64,000 nt of DNA from Microbacterium sp. KUDC0406 (GTDB taxonomy: Bacteria; Actinomycetota; Actinomycetes; Actinomycetales; Microbacteriaceae). Below the pieces are notes generated by a model. It saw nothing but the letters and a program-made list of their open reading frames with translations. It did no database searches and was not told where the DNA came from. Position numbers and translations under genes: made by a program. Of this stretch, positions 16,403 through 24,759 are shown piece by piece; positions within the stretch are counted from its first letter, which is position 1; every line of letters starts with the position of its first letter. The stretch covers positions 2,666,001 through 2,730,000 of the forward strand of contig NZ_CP091138.1 of NCBI RefSeq assembly GCF_021582875.1, given 5' to 3'.

Positions 16403-17143
16403 ATGACCGATCCGATGCATTTCGACGGCATCGCCGGCGGATACGGCGCGGCGCGTCCGCCGTATCCCGCGGCGCTGTGGTGGACCGTCGAGGAGACGGG
16501 GCTGGTCACGCCAGGGCGCGTCGCCCTCGACCTCGGTGCCGGCAGTGGCGAGGCGACCGGCGAACTCCTCGCACGCGGCATGGACGTCATCGCCGTCGAG
16601 CCCGGGGAGCACCTGGCGGCGATCCTCGCGCAGCGCCTTCCCCGAGCCACGACGATCCGCGCCCGCGCCGAAGACCTCGACCTCGCCCCGGCATCCGTCG
16701 ACCTCGCCGTCGCGGCGACCTCGATCCACTGGATGGACCTCGGCCTCGTGCTGCCGATCGTCCACCGCACCCTGGCTCCCGCAGGGCGCCTGCTGATCTG
16801 GCGCAACGTGTTCGGTGACGCCGACGCCGAGATCACTCCGTTCCGACGCGAGGTGCAGCGCATCGTCGACCGCCGCAGCACCGTCCGAGCCGGCGACCCG
16901 GAGAGCGCCGATCTCGCTGCGGAGCGGGTCGCCGCATCCGGCCTGTTCACGATCGCCGGCATCCACCGCTACCGCTGGAGCATCGATCTGACCACCGATC
17001 AGGTGCGGGCGCTCTTCACCACCTTCAGCGACTGGTCACTGGCCGAGGTCGAGGCCGCCTCCGCCGCGGTCGCCGCCCTCGGCGGCACCGTGACCGAGTA
17101 CTACACGTCGTGGCTGATCGACGCGCGGCCGATCCCGCTCTGA
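16403..17143 (+). CDS. Class I SAM-dependent methyltransferase
   Basis: A 246-residue protein. Motif I is ALDLGAGSGEATG at residues 41-53, the acidic end of strand 2 is VIAVEPG, and motif IV is DLAVAATSIHWMD, typical of Methyltransf_11/UbiE-like small-molecule enzymes. The HWMD segment occurs in trans-aconitate-type and related proteins. The substrate is unknown. The start at 16403 was preferred over an ATG at 16340, which lies inside the family C repeat. Family C copies in direct orientation flank the gene on both sides. Confidence 0.88.
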   Translation: MTDPMHFDGIAGGYGAARPPYPAALWWTVEETGLVTPGRVALDLGAGSGEATGELLARGMDVIAVEPGEHLAAILAQRLPRATTIRARAEDLDLAPASVDLAVAATSIHWMDLGLVLPIVHRTLAPAGRLLIWRNVFGDADAEITPFRREVQRIVDRRSTVRAGDPESADLAAERVAASGLFTIAGIHRYRWSIDLTTDQVRALFTTFSDWSLAEVEAASAAVAALGGTVTEYYTSWLIDARPIPL

Positions 17144-17149
17144 TCTCGA

Positions 17150-17228
17150 CATCCCGTCGGAGATCTGCAGAATCGCGGATACCTCGGCCCCCGGCATCCG
17201 GAACTCTGCGGAAGTCCGAGATCGTGCC
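17150..17228. repeat. Family C dyad repeat, copy 2
   Basis: Shares its first 21 bases with copy 1 apart from one position (ATCCCGTCGGAGATCTGCA) and its end (GTCCGAGATCGTGC), with a more degenerate right arm (GGAACTCTGCGGAAGTCCGA). It lies between the convergent methyltransferase and FGE-like genes. Confidence 0.75.
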
Positions 17229-17238
17229 TCCGCCTCGC

Positions 17239-17973
17239 TCAGCCGGAGTCCGCCGCGAGGCGAAAGCCGACGCCGATCGCCCGCAGGTCCTCCTCGTACG
17301 CGCCATGCCGACGCGCACAGCGCGCGAGGTCGCGATCGTGGCGGAAGGCACCACCGCGGGTGATGTGCGGGTCGAATGCCCAGCTCTCGAGAGCAGAGAC
17401 CTCCGCGGGCGCGCCCGGGTACGGGGCGTAGAGCGTCGAGGTCCACTCGTCGACGTTGCCGGCCATGTCGAGCACGCCGAACGGACTCGCGCCCGCGGGA
17501 AACGAGCCGACCGGCGTGGTCGTGCCGACGCCGAGGTCCCAGAGGTTCGCGAGGCCGGTGCGGTACTGGTCGCCCCACGGGAACTCGCGGACGTCGTCGC
17601 CACGCGCCGCGCGCTCCCATTCCGTCTCGGTCGGCAGGCGCACCTCGTACCCGACGCGCTCGGTCATCCAGGAGCAGAACGCCTGTGCATCCGCCCAGGT
17701 GATCCCGAAGACCGGATGGTCGTCCGGCTCCGCTGGCACGGCACGGTCCGTCTCGGCGGAGAACGCCCGCCACTGCGCGACAGTGACCGGCGTGCGGGCG
17801 ATACGGAACGCGGCGACCGGAACGGATGCCCGCGGCGCCTCCTTCAGGAACCAGGCAGCGGAAACCCCCGTGTCGGCGTACCGCGTCACGACGGTGTCGA
17901 GCTGATCGACGGGCGTGCCGCGCTGCAGCACCCCCGCCGGGATGTGCACCCAGTCGATCGGCGGCACGGTCAT
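17239..17973 (-). CDS. FGE-sulfatase-fold (SUMF1-like) protein
   Basis: A 244-residue protein from ATG 17973 with GGAGG upstream. The fold is recognised by FRIARTPVTVAQWRAFSAET, DHPVFGITWADAQAFCSWM, VRLPTETEWERAARG and FGVLDMAGNVDEWTSTLYAP. True formylglycine-generating enzymes have two catalytic Cys in the R-G-G-S-F-x-C segment. Here that segment is RGGAFRHDRDLARC with only one Cys, and no sulfatase is nearby, so sulfatase activation is unlikely. Other members act in ergothioneine synthesis or as binding domains. The role is unknown. Confidence 0.82.
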   Translation of the reverse strand: MTVPPIDWVHIPAGVLQRGTPVDQLDTVVTRYADTGVSAAWFLKEAPRASVPVAAFRIARTPVTVAQWRAFSAETDRAVPAEPDDHPVFGITWADAQAFCSWMTERVGYEVRLPTETEWERAARGDDVREFPWGDQYRTGLANLWDLGVGTTTPVGSFPAGASPFGVLDMAGNVDEWTSTLYAPYPGAPAEVSALESWAFDPHITRGGAFRHDRDLARCARRHGAYEEDLRAIGVGFRLAADSG

Positions 17974-18127
17974 AGGTCCTCCACACTCTGCTGGTCCTCG
18001 AGGTCCTCCACAACCTCGAGGTTCTCGCAGGCATTCCCCCATGGATGTCCGCGAGTCGCACGAGAGTAGCGACATGACGATCCATAAGGCATACCCTGCA
18101 AATGAGGGCATTGATGTTCGCATGGAC

Positions 18128-18214
18128 GCACCTCTCGCCACGAGGAACGCGAAGGACTTCGACGGCACCGGGGCGCGGGTCGTGAACCCGTGGCTCCTGG
18201 AGGAGGAACGATGA
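18128..18214 (+). pseudogene. vapC 3' remnant
   Basis: APLATRNAKDFDGTGARVVN followed by PW is the conserved C-terminal end of FitB/VapC-type PIN toxins (A-T-R-N-x-x-D-F then VxNPW). Nothing upstream resembles the rest of a PIN domain, so only the last 25-30 codons survive. The stop TGA (18212-18214) overlaps the ATG of the next gene, and the remnant's LEEER codons contain that gene's ribosome-binding site. The remaining bases between 17974 and 18127 show no gene. Confidence 0.6.
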
Positions 18215-19593
18215 CCCGGTTCCGCCTGCGTGCGTCGCTCGTGGGCAGCGACCCCGAGATCCGGCGCGAGTTCGACGCCGACGGATCGCTGCACCTCGCC
18301 GACCTGCACGACGCCCTTCAAGTGATGTTCGGCTGGCGTGATTCGCACCTGCATCAGTTCACCGACGCCGATCCGTACACGCACGGCGCCGCGGGCCGGC
18401 GATGGGAGTCACCTTTCGCGCCGGATGCCGGGGACGACACGCTCTCGGAGTACGAGTTCCGCATGCAAGACGTGCTCGGAACGACGGACACCCTCTGGTA
18501 CGAGTACGACTTCGGCGACGGCTGGGCGGTCCGCATCGACGTCCTCGACCGGTTCGACGGCGACCCGCTGTTCGCGCCCGTCGTGCTGCAGGACGGCGCC
18601 CGCCGTGGTCCGTTCGAGGACTCCGGCGGCCTTCACGGCTACGCCGAGAAGCTCACGATCGCCGCCGATCCGCAGCATCCGGAGCACGACGAGATCGTCG
18701 CATGGATCCGCGCGACCGTCGGCCCGTGGGCCACGCCGACCCCTGACGCCTTCGACCTGATCGGTCTCCAGTCCGAGTTGAACCTGCGCTTCAAGCCGGA
18801 GGAGTCGGGTTACGACCCGGACGAGATGTCGGGGATCGTCAAGGCCGACGCGCACCGCCGGGCCGGCGACGTGGGTGCGGCTTCACCCCTCACCGTGTTC
18901 GCCGGGCAGCTGCCACCGCCGATCCGCTCTGAGCTGCGCCGGCACCTGCACGCCGCCGGCATCCTGGATCCGGTCGAGATCTCACCGGACGACGCAGCCC
19001 GCATCATCCGCCCGTTCGGCTGGCTGATGGAGGCCGTCGGCACAGACGGGCTGAAGCTGACCGCGGCTGGATGGATGCCTGGGGCGACCGTGCTCGAAGG
19101 CATGACGCGGCTCGGCTGGATGCAGGAGTGGTCGACGATCGGCAAGGGCAACCGTGAAGACGTCACGCCCCCGATCTCCGTGCTGCGCGAGACCGCCGAG
19201 CGCATGGGTCTGGTGCGTGTCGTGAAAGGCCGACTCGTGCTCAGCGCTGCTGCGAAGAAGGCGCTCGGTGATCCGGTGCTGCAGCTGCGCCTCGTCGTCG
19301 GCGGGCTGTATCGCAGACTCAGTGAGGCCGAGACGGATGCCGCGGTGCTGCAGCTGCTCGCGATCGCGGACGGCACCCCGCGGGCGCAGCGCTGGGAGGC
19401 TGTGGCGTACGGCATGGAGATGTGCGGTTGGGCGTCGTCGACGGGATACGCATTCACCGAGCAGGACATCCCGCACGCGACGTTCCAGGCCGATCAGGTG
19501 CTGATGTACATCGGGGACGAGTACTGGAAGCGGCGCTCCGAGCGCGGCGTGAGCGCGGACGTGAGAATGTTCGCGCGGGAGGCGCTGCGGTAG
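18211..19593 (+). CDS. Plasmid pRiA4b ORF-3 family protein
   Basis: A 460-residue protein from ATG 18211 with an exceptionally strong GGAGGAGGA upstream. Residues 1-190 are the PRiA4_ORF3 domain: FRLRASLVGSDPEIRREFDA, LHDALQVMFGWRDSHLHQF, DTLWYEYDFGDGWAVRIDVL and GARRGPFEDSGGLHGYAEKL. Residues 200-460 are a helical region also seen in actinobacterial members (WLMEAVGTDGLKLTAAGWMP). The biochemical role is unknown; the family is common on plasmids and in accessory regions. The vapC remnant directly upstream supports an acquired locus. Confidence 0.88.
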   Translation: MTRFRLRASLVGSDPEIRREFDADGSLHLADLHDALQVMFGWRDSHLHQFTDADPYTHGAAGRRWESPFAPDAGDDTLSEYEFRMQDVLGTTDTLWYEYDFGDGWAVRIDVLDRFDGDPLFAPVVLQDGARRGPFEDSGGLHGYAEKLTIAADPQHPEHDEIVAWIRATVGPWATPTPDAFDLIGLQSELNLRFKPEESGYDPDEMSGIVKADAHRRAGDVGAASPLTVFAGQLPPPIRSELRRHLHAAGILDPVEISPDDAARIIRPFGWLMEAVGTDGLKLTAAGWMPGATVLEGMTRLGWMQEWSTIGKGNREDVTPPISVLRETAERMGLVRVVKGRLVLSAAAKKALGDPVLQLRLVVGGLYRRLSEAETDAAVLQLLAIADGTPRAQRWEAVAYGMEMCGWASSTGYAFTEQDIPHATFQADQVLMYIGDEYWKRRSERGVSADVRMFAREALR

Positions 19594-19676
19594 GGCTGAA
19601 CGCGTCTCGTCTCGCTTCGCTCGCGAGGCGGCCGGGGTATCAACGTGATACGCGAATAGGCGCTTATCGGCCCCGG

Positions 19677-19682
19677 TAGACT
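19677..19682 (+). promoter_or_regulatory. Putative -10 box of purL promoter
   Basis: TAGACT lies 38 bases before the purL GTG, with CAGGAG as ribosome-binding site at about 19710. A 13-base dyad, TATCAACGTGATA (19639-19651), lies upstream and could be an operator. The space 19594-19640 also holds a degenerate family A copy. Confidence 0.35.
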
Positions 19683-19720
19683 GGAGCCGCCCCGCTTCTC
19701 CCTTCTCTTCAGGAGCCCGC

Positions 19721-22040
19721 GTGACCACCACACACATCCCCGACTCCGTCGAGAACGCCCTCGCGACCCCTGAGAAGGAGCAGCCCTACGCGGCGCTCGG
19801 CCTCAAGGACGACGAGTACGCCCGCATCCGCGAGATCCTGGGCCGCCGCCCCACCTCGGGCGAGCTGGCCATGTACTCGGTGATGTGGTCGGAGCACTGC
19901 TCCTACAAGAGCAGCAAGAACTACCTGCGCCGCTTCGGCCAGAAGGTCTCCGACGAGATGAAGCAGCGCCTCATGGTCGGCATGGGCCAGAACGCCGGCG
20001 TGGTCGACGTGGGCGAGGGCTGGGCCGTCACCTTCAAGGCCGAGTCGCACAACCACCCCAGCTACATCGAGCCGTTCCAGGGCGCGGCGACCGGTGTCGG
20101 CGGCATCGTGCGCGACATCATCTCGATGGGCGCCCGCCCCGTGGCCGTCATGGACGCGCTGCGCTTCGGCGCCATCGACCACCCCGACACCGCCCGCGTG
20201 GTGCACGGCGTCACCGCCGGAATCAGCTTCTACGGCAACTGCCTCGGCCTGCCCAACATCGGCGGCGAGACCGTGTTCGACTCGGTCTACCAGGCCAACC
20301 CGCTGGTCAACGCCCTCGCGGTCGGCGTGCTCCGCCACGAGGACCTCAAGCTCGCCAACGCCACCGGCACGGGCAACAAGGTCGTCCTGTTCGGCGCCCG
20401 CACGGGCGGCGACGGCATCGGCGGCGCCAGCATCCTGGCATCCGACTCCTTCGACGACGGCGGCCCCACCAAGCGGCCCGCCGTGCAGGTCGGCGACCCG
20501 TTCGCCGAGAAGGTGCTCATCGAGTGCTGCCTCGAGCTGTACCGCGACGAGCTGGTCGAGGCCATCCAGGACCTCGGTGCCGCCGGCATCTCGTGCGCGA
20601 CCAGCGAGCTGGCCGCCAACGGCGACTCCGGCATGCACGTCTCGCTCGACAACGTGCTGCTGCGCGACCCCACCCTGACCGCTGAGGAGATCCTCATGTC
20701 GGAGTCGCAGGAGCGCATGATGGCGATCGTCGCCCCCGAGAAGCTCGACGCCTTCATGGCCGTCGTGAACAAGTGGGAGGTCGAGACCAGCGTGCTCGGC
20801 GAGGTCACCGGAGACGGCCGCCTCATCATCGACTGGCAGGGCGAGCGCATCGTCGACGTCGACCCGTCGACCGTCGCCGTCGACGGCCCGGTCTACGACC
20901 GTCCCGTCGCCTACCCGACCTGGATCGACGCACTGCAGGCGGATGCCGCCGGAGGAGCTGCCCCGCTCGTCCGACCCGGCCGTGCTGCGCGAGCAGTTCC
21001 TGCAGCTGATCGCGAGCCCGAACCTGGCCGACGTCAGCTGGATCACGAACCAGTACGACTACTACGTCGGCGGCAACACCGCCCTGGCCTTCCCCGACGA
21101 CTCCGGCATGATCCGCGTCGACGAGGAGTCCGGCCTCGGCTTCGCGATCTCCACCGACGCGAACGGCCGCTACAGCCAGCTCGACCCGTACCGCGGCGCG
21201 CAGATCGCGCTGGCCGAGGCGTACCGCAACGTCGCCGTCACCGGCGCGACGCCCACCGCGATCACCGACTGCCTGAACTTCGGCTCCCCGGAGAACCCCG
21301 AGGTCATGTGGCAGTTCGGCCAGACGGTCGACGCCCTCGCCGACGGCTGCTACGCCCTGGGCACCCCGGTCACCGGCGGCAACGTCTCGTTCTACAACCA
21401 GACCGGCGACGTGCCGATCCACCCCACCCCGCTGGTGGGCGTGATGGGCATCATCGACGACGTCTCGCGCCGCATCCCTTCGGGCTGGCAGGACGAGGGG
21501 CAGAACATCTACCTGCTCGGCGTCACCTCGACCGAGCTGTCCGGCTCGGCCTGGGCCGACGTCGTGCACGACCACCTCGGAGGCCTGCCGCCGCAGGTCG
21601 ACCTCGAGGCCGAGCGCCGGCTCGCCGGGCTCCTCGCCGCCGCGCGCGACGAGTGGCTGATCTCGTCGGCGCACGACCTGTCCGAGGGCGGCCTGGCCCT
21701 CTCGCTCGCCGAGGCCGTCTCGCGCTTCGGCGTCGGCGCGCGCGTCTGGCTCACCGAGCTGATGGAGCGCGACGGAGTGGATGCCGCATCCGCCCTTTTC
21801 TCGGAGTCGACCGGACGCGTCATCGTGACCGTGCCCCGCGAGGACGACGTGAAGTTCCGCGGCCTGTGCGAGGGCCGCGACTACCCGGTGCTGCGCATCG
21901 GCGTCACCGACAGCGAGCCCGCCCTCGAGGTGCAGGACGTGTTCACCGCCACCGTGGCAGAGCTGCGGGAGACGTCGCGTGCGACGCTGCCGGCCGCCTT
22001 CGGCCCCACCGTCACCGAGCCCGCTTCGTCCGGTCGTTGA
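19721..22040 (+). CDS. purL: Phosphoribosylformylglycinamidine synthase subunit II (PurL), frameshifted
   Basis: Catalyses the ATP-dependent conversion of FGAR to FGAM in purine synthesis, with PurQ and PurS. Small-type PurL, 772 residues after repair. Landmarks: [36 protein letters not shown] and GVGGIVRDI (first AIRS-like half); [14 protein letters not shown] and [16 protein letters not shown] (second half). The frame breaks at 20945: GCG-GAT-GCC-GCC-GGA should read GCG-GAT-CCG-CCG-GAG, giving [12 protein letters not shown], so one surplus G has turned GGATCC into GGATGCC. PurL is normally required without purines, so an error or recent mutation is likely. The stop comes from a family A repeat (SSGR, CGT-TGA). 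No other pur gene is nearby. Confidence 0.93.
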
Positions 22041-22072
22041 GCGAGGCCGCCAGGCCGAGACGAAACGCCCCG
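22031..22072. repeat. Family A copy overlapping the purL stop
   Basis: CCGGTCGTTGAGCGAGGC at the left edge, GAGACGAAACG at the right. The internal TGA at 22038-22040 ends purL, and the right edge is 20 bases before the next start codon. Confidence 0.85.
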
Positions 22073-22092
22073 AACCACCGCAAGGACTACTC

Positions 22093-22236
22093 ATGAACCA
22101 GCACGAAGACGCCGAAGACCTCTCCGTCTACAGCGAGCGCCGCCAGAAGCGCATCCGCGTCACCGCCTGGGTGACCATCGTCGCCCTCATCCTGGTCGGC
22201 GGCGGCGCCACGGTGCTCGGCCTCATCCTGAACTGA
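22093..22236 (+). CDS. Small single-pass membrane protein
   Basis: 47 residues: a charged N-terminus ([20 protein letters not shown]) and one membrane helix ([20 protein letters not shown]). The start at 22093 has AAGGA upstream. It lies 52 bases after purL in the same direction and may be cotranscribed with it. Similar short proteins follow pur genes in related actinobacteria as far as I recall, but I know no function. The 130 bases to 22369 show no gene. Confidence 0.7.
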   Translation: MNQHEDAEDLSVYSERRQKRIRVTAWVTIVALILVGGGATVLGLILN

Positions 22237-22369
22237 GTCGGTCTGCGGACCCGCGCACTGCCGCGCCCCGCGCACTCTCGCGGAGTTGTGCACCTCCCGC
22301 GGACGAAGGCCCGGCATCCTCCCGCGCGAAGCGCACATTCCCGAACGAACGCGCGGGGCGGATGCCGGA

Positions 22370-22749
22370 TCAGGGCGCGGGCTCCGCGACCCAGAACCGG
22401 GGGTCGCCCCAGCCCAGTTCGCCGTGACCGGCCGCGTTCAGCGCGAGGAGCACGAGCACGCGGCGAAGGCCTCGTGCGACGCGTGACCGGCATCGACGGC
22501 GATGTCGAGCAGCGGCATCCGCGTCGTCAGCATCCGGAACGCGGCGCGCTCCAGCAGGATGCGGCGGCGGAACGCCCCGGGTTCTCGCCCGCCGCCGATC
22601 GGATGATCCGGTCTAGGTGGAAGCGTGAGAACCCGACCCGCGCGGCCAGCTCCGCGCCGTCGATCGTGCCGGCCTCGTCGTCGCGCAGGGCGTCGGCGAG
22701 CCGGTCGACGAAGGTCGCGAAGGTGTCCGCGGGGTGCTCATGCCCCCAT
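22370..22749 (-). pseudogene. AraC-DinB fusion regulator, internally deleted
   Basis: GGAGGA precedes ATG 22749. After a G run one base too long (22743-22747), the sequence reads HEHPADTFATFVDRLADALR and ELAARVGFSRFHLDRIIRSA, the first AraC helix-turn-helix. A missing base near 22580 shifts to RRRILLERAAFRMLTTRMPL and IAVDAGHASHEAFA, the second helix-turn-helix. The text then jumps to VLVLLALNAAGHGELGWGDP ending RFWVAEPAP, which is the extreme C-terminus of AraC-DinB proteins. About 200 residues in between, including nearly all of the DinB domain, are gone. Two frameshifts plus the deletion make this a pseudogene whatever the sequencing quality. Confidence 0.75.
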
Positions 22750-22858
22750 CGTGCTCCTCCGCGGCGGCACGCTTGATCATCCTTGCGCAGTCGCGCACCC
22801 CTCGCGCCCGGCCGGATCTCAGCGTACCCTCGGCCGGAAGTGCACCGGGAGGCACACC

Positions 22859-23179
22859 ATGACGATCCAGCTGTTCGACGTCGCACGTGACGCAAACATC
22901 GAGGGTTACCTCATTGGGTCGCCCGTGAGCATCATCCGCGAGTACGCCTCGCCGGGCGCCGGCCCGCGCCTGCACCGCCATCCTTACGCCGAGACCTTCG
23001 TCATCCATCACGGCAGAGCGCTGTTCACCGTCGGCGAGGATCAGCTGGTGGGCGTCGGCGGGCAGATCCTCGTCGTGCCCGCTCTGGTCGCGCACCGCTT
23101 CGAGGTTCTCGACGGCGACATCTACGAGGCGACGCACATCCACGCGAACGACCGCTTCATCACCGAGTGGCTCGAGTGA
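22859..23179 (+). CDS. Cupin domain protein
   Basis: A 106-residue single cupin: PGAGPRLHRHPYAETFVIHH carries the first metal motif (His38, His40, Glu44 by position in HxHx3-4E) and VGGQILVVPALVAHRFEVLD the second. GGGAGG lies upstream of the ATG. Such mono-cupins bind metal and act as sensors or small dioxygenases/isomerases; the substrate is unknown. It is divergent from the decayed AraC-DinB gene, which may once have regulated it. Confidence 0.85.
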   Translation: MTIQLFDVARDANIEGYLIGSPVSIIREYASPGAGPRLHRHPYAETFVIHHGRALFTVGEDQLVGVGGQILVVPALVAHRFEVLDGDIYEATHIHANDRFITEWLE

Positions 23180-23204
23180 GCGGGCCGCCCGCGCCGGGGC
23201 GTGC

Positions 23205-23290
23205 GTGCGGAATCCCGGAGATCTGCGACTTTCCGGACGGTCTCGTGCGGCGGACTCCGGGATGCTGCAGAACTCCGATGTTACGAGCGG
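23205..23290. repeat. Family C dyad repeat, copy 3
   Basis: A more diverged copy: ATCCCGGAGATCTGC on the left, GGATGCTGCAGAACTCCGA on the right, similar spacing to copies 1 and 2. It lies between the cupin and the zinc-finger gene and ends just upstream of the latter's -10 box. Confidence 0.65.
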
Positions 23291-23293
23291 GAC

Positions 23294-23299
23294 TATGCT
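23294..23299 (+). promoter_or_regulatory. -10 box of leaderless promoter for the DksA-like gene
   Basis: TATGCT, then GACCGG, then ATG at 23306: a 6-base gap and no ribosome-binding site. Confidence 0.5.
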
Positions 23300-23305
23300 G
23301 ACCGG

Positions 23306-23650
23306 ATGCCTGATCAGCGGGAGAATCTGCAGCGCCTGCGCGCCGAGGCGGCGGCGCGCGCCGCGTCCGCGGCATCCGCTCTGCGGGCGCTCGTGCACGA
23401 TCGCGAGGGATCGAACGACGACGACGAGCACGACCCCGAGGGCGTCACGCTGTCGTCGGAATGGTCGCGGCTGTCGGGTCTGACCGACGCCGCAGCAGAC
23501 GAGCTGCGGCAGGTCGACGACGCGCTGGCGAGGATGGATGCCGGCACCTACGGCATCTGCGCCGGATGCGGAAAGCCGATCCCGTCGGCGCGGCTGGAGG
23601 TGCGGCCGTTCGCCGACCGGTGCGTGGCGTGCGCCGAGGCCGGACGCTGA
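23306..23650 (+). CDS. TraR/DksA-type zinc-finger protein
   Basis: A 114-residue protein: an N-terminal helical hairpin (RLRAEAAARAASAASALRAL, then a DDDEHD acidic turn) and a C4 zinc finger with Cys85, Cys88, Cys106 and Cys109 in YGICAGCGK and RCVACA. The IC-x-x-CG-x-PI-x-x-AR-L pattern is typical of DksA/TraR C-termini, which modulate RNA polymerase through the secondary channel. Actinobacterial members are often called RNA polymerase-binding proteins by similarity. Its role here is unproven. It is followed after 29 bases by an unrelated gene. Confidence 0.88.
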   Translation: MPDQRENLQRLRAEAAARAASAASALRALVHDREGSNDDDEHDPEGVTLSSEWSRLSGLTDAAADELRQVDDALARMDAGTYGICAGCGKPIPSARLEVRPFADRCVACAEAGR

Positions 23651-23679
23651 CCCCGCGACCGGATTAGGCTGAACCCATC

Positions 23680-24501
23680 ATGCAGGAGTTCTTCGAGGGG
23701 TTCTGGCAGTTCGCCGGCGACTACTGGTGGCTGATCTTCCCGATCATGGGGGCCGCCGGCGGCATCGGCAAGGCCTGGGAGCGCGGCGCGAAGCGCCGTC
23801 ATGAGCGGCGCCTCGAGACCATCCGTCTGAAGGGCGAGATCAAGGCCGCCCAGATCGCCGCGCGCGGCGGGCAGACCGGCCCGATCCCGACCCGGAAGCA
23901 GCAGCAGAAGAAGCAGGACGAGAGCCATGCCGAACTGCTCGCCCGCCTGTTCGCCGAGCACGACGAGATCACCGCCCGCTGGCTGGACTACGAACTCGAC
24001 GTCGCCAAGCTCATCGCCTTCCCCGCCATGAGCGACGGACGGCAGCCGCTGACCGCCGCATTCCTGAGGGCCAAGAAGGTCGCGGACGCCCTGCGCCCGG
24101 CATCCGCCGAGGCGAAGGTCACCGAGCAGCAGGTCACCGAGTACCTCGACGCGGTCGGCAACTACTCCGTCGCCTTCGAGGTCGCCGAGCGCGAGGCCCG
24201 CCGACTGCGGAACTCGACCTTCACCGAGGACGAGCGCAAGCGCCTCGACCGCGCGCAGCAGCTGCTGAAGGTCGCCGTCGACGAATCGGCCACACAGGCC
24301 GAGCGCAACGTCGCCTACAAGCGCGTGCGTGAGGAGCTCGACGGGCTGATCGTGCTCTCGGATCAGGCCGTGACGGTGCTCGAGAAGCAGGTCGCCCGAG
24401 AGCTCCCCGCCCGGCCGGATGCCGCGCCTGCGGCGCCGCCCGCGCCCGCGGCGCCGCCCGCTCCGGAGCGGATGCCGCTGAAGCGTCCGGAGACGTCATG
24501 A
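23680..24501 (+). CDS. Membrane-anchored coiled-coil protein, unknown
   Basis: 273 residues. One hydrophobic segment near the N-terminus (WWLIFPIMGAAGGIGKAWER), a basic juxtamembrane stretch (RGAKRRHERRLETIRLKGEI), a long helical region (NSTFTEDERKRLDRAQQLLK) and a Pro/Ala tail (AAPAAPPAPAAPPAPERMPL). It resembles hypothetical proteins of Microbacteriaceae without assigned function. TAGGCT at 23665-23670 lies 9 bases before the ATG, implying a very short leader. The 258 bases that follow hold only the dyad at 24648. Confidence 0.7.
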   Translation: MQEFFEGFWQFAGDYWWLIFPIMGAAGGIGKAWERGAKRRHERRLETIRLKGEIKAAQIAARGGQTGPIPTRKQQQKKQDESHAELLARLFAEHDEITARWLDYELDVAKLIAFPAMSDGRQPLTAAFLRAKKVADALRPASAEAKVTEQQVTEYLDAVGNYSVAFEVAEREARRLRNSTFTEDERKRLDRAQQLLKVAVDESATQAERNVAYKRVREELDGLIVLSDQAVTVLEKQVARELPARPDAAPAAPPAPAAPPAPERMPLKRPETS

Positions 24502-24647
24502 CGCGACGCTCCGCGACGTGAGACGCGCTTCGGCTCCGCCCCCTCGGCGATCGACGGCGAGTCGCGGCCGGAACCCGTGACGCTCCCCGGAAACCGTGGT
24601 GCGGTTCGACTCGTCCCGCCCGCGGGCCGACCCGCAGCACAGACCCT

Positions 24648-24680
24648 CACGCATTGATGCTCCCAGCGCATCAAAACGTG
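24648..24680. promoter_or_regulatory. Dyad, possible operator
   Basis: TTGATGC (24654-24660) and GCATCAA (24668-24674) are separated by 7 bases, with flanking CACG and CGTG completing an imperfect 33-base inverted repeat. It lies 80 bases upstream of the winged-helix gene, in an otherwise featureless spacer. An operator is plausible; no partner is identified. Confidence 0.35.
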
Positions 24681-24747
24681 AGTCCCCGGGCCCAGCCCGC
24701 TCGCGGGACAAGCGTCGCTCGCAGAACCCGATTCCGGGACGACGCGG

Positions 24748-24753
24748 TAGCGT
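24748..24753 (+). promoter_or_regulatory. -10 box of leaderless promoter for the winged-helix gene
   Basis: TAGCGT, then GAGGTC, then GTG at 24760: the same 6-base gap. Confidence 0.45.
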
Positions 24754-24759
24754 GAGGTC

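Noticed and set aside
20930..20960. Programmed ribosomal frameshift in purL
   Set aside because: No slippery heptamer or downstream pseudoknot is evident; the site is the same GGATCC to GGATGCC change as in tetR, and PurL is not known to use frameshifting.
22243..22369. Minus-strand coding sequence continuing past the AraC-DinB stop
   Set aside because: The frame shows no family pattern, and a clean stop ends the DinB C-terminus at 22370-22372.
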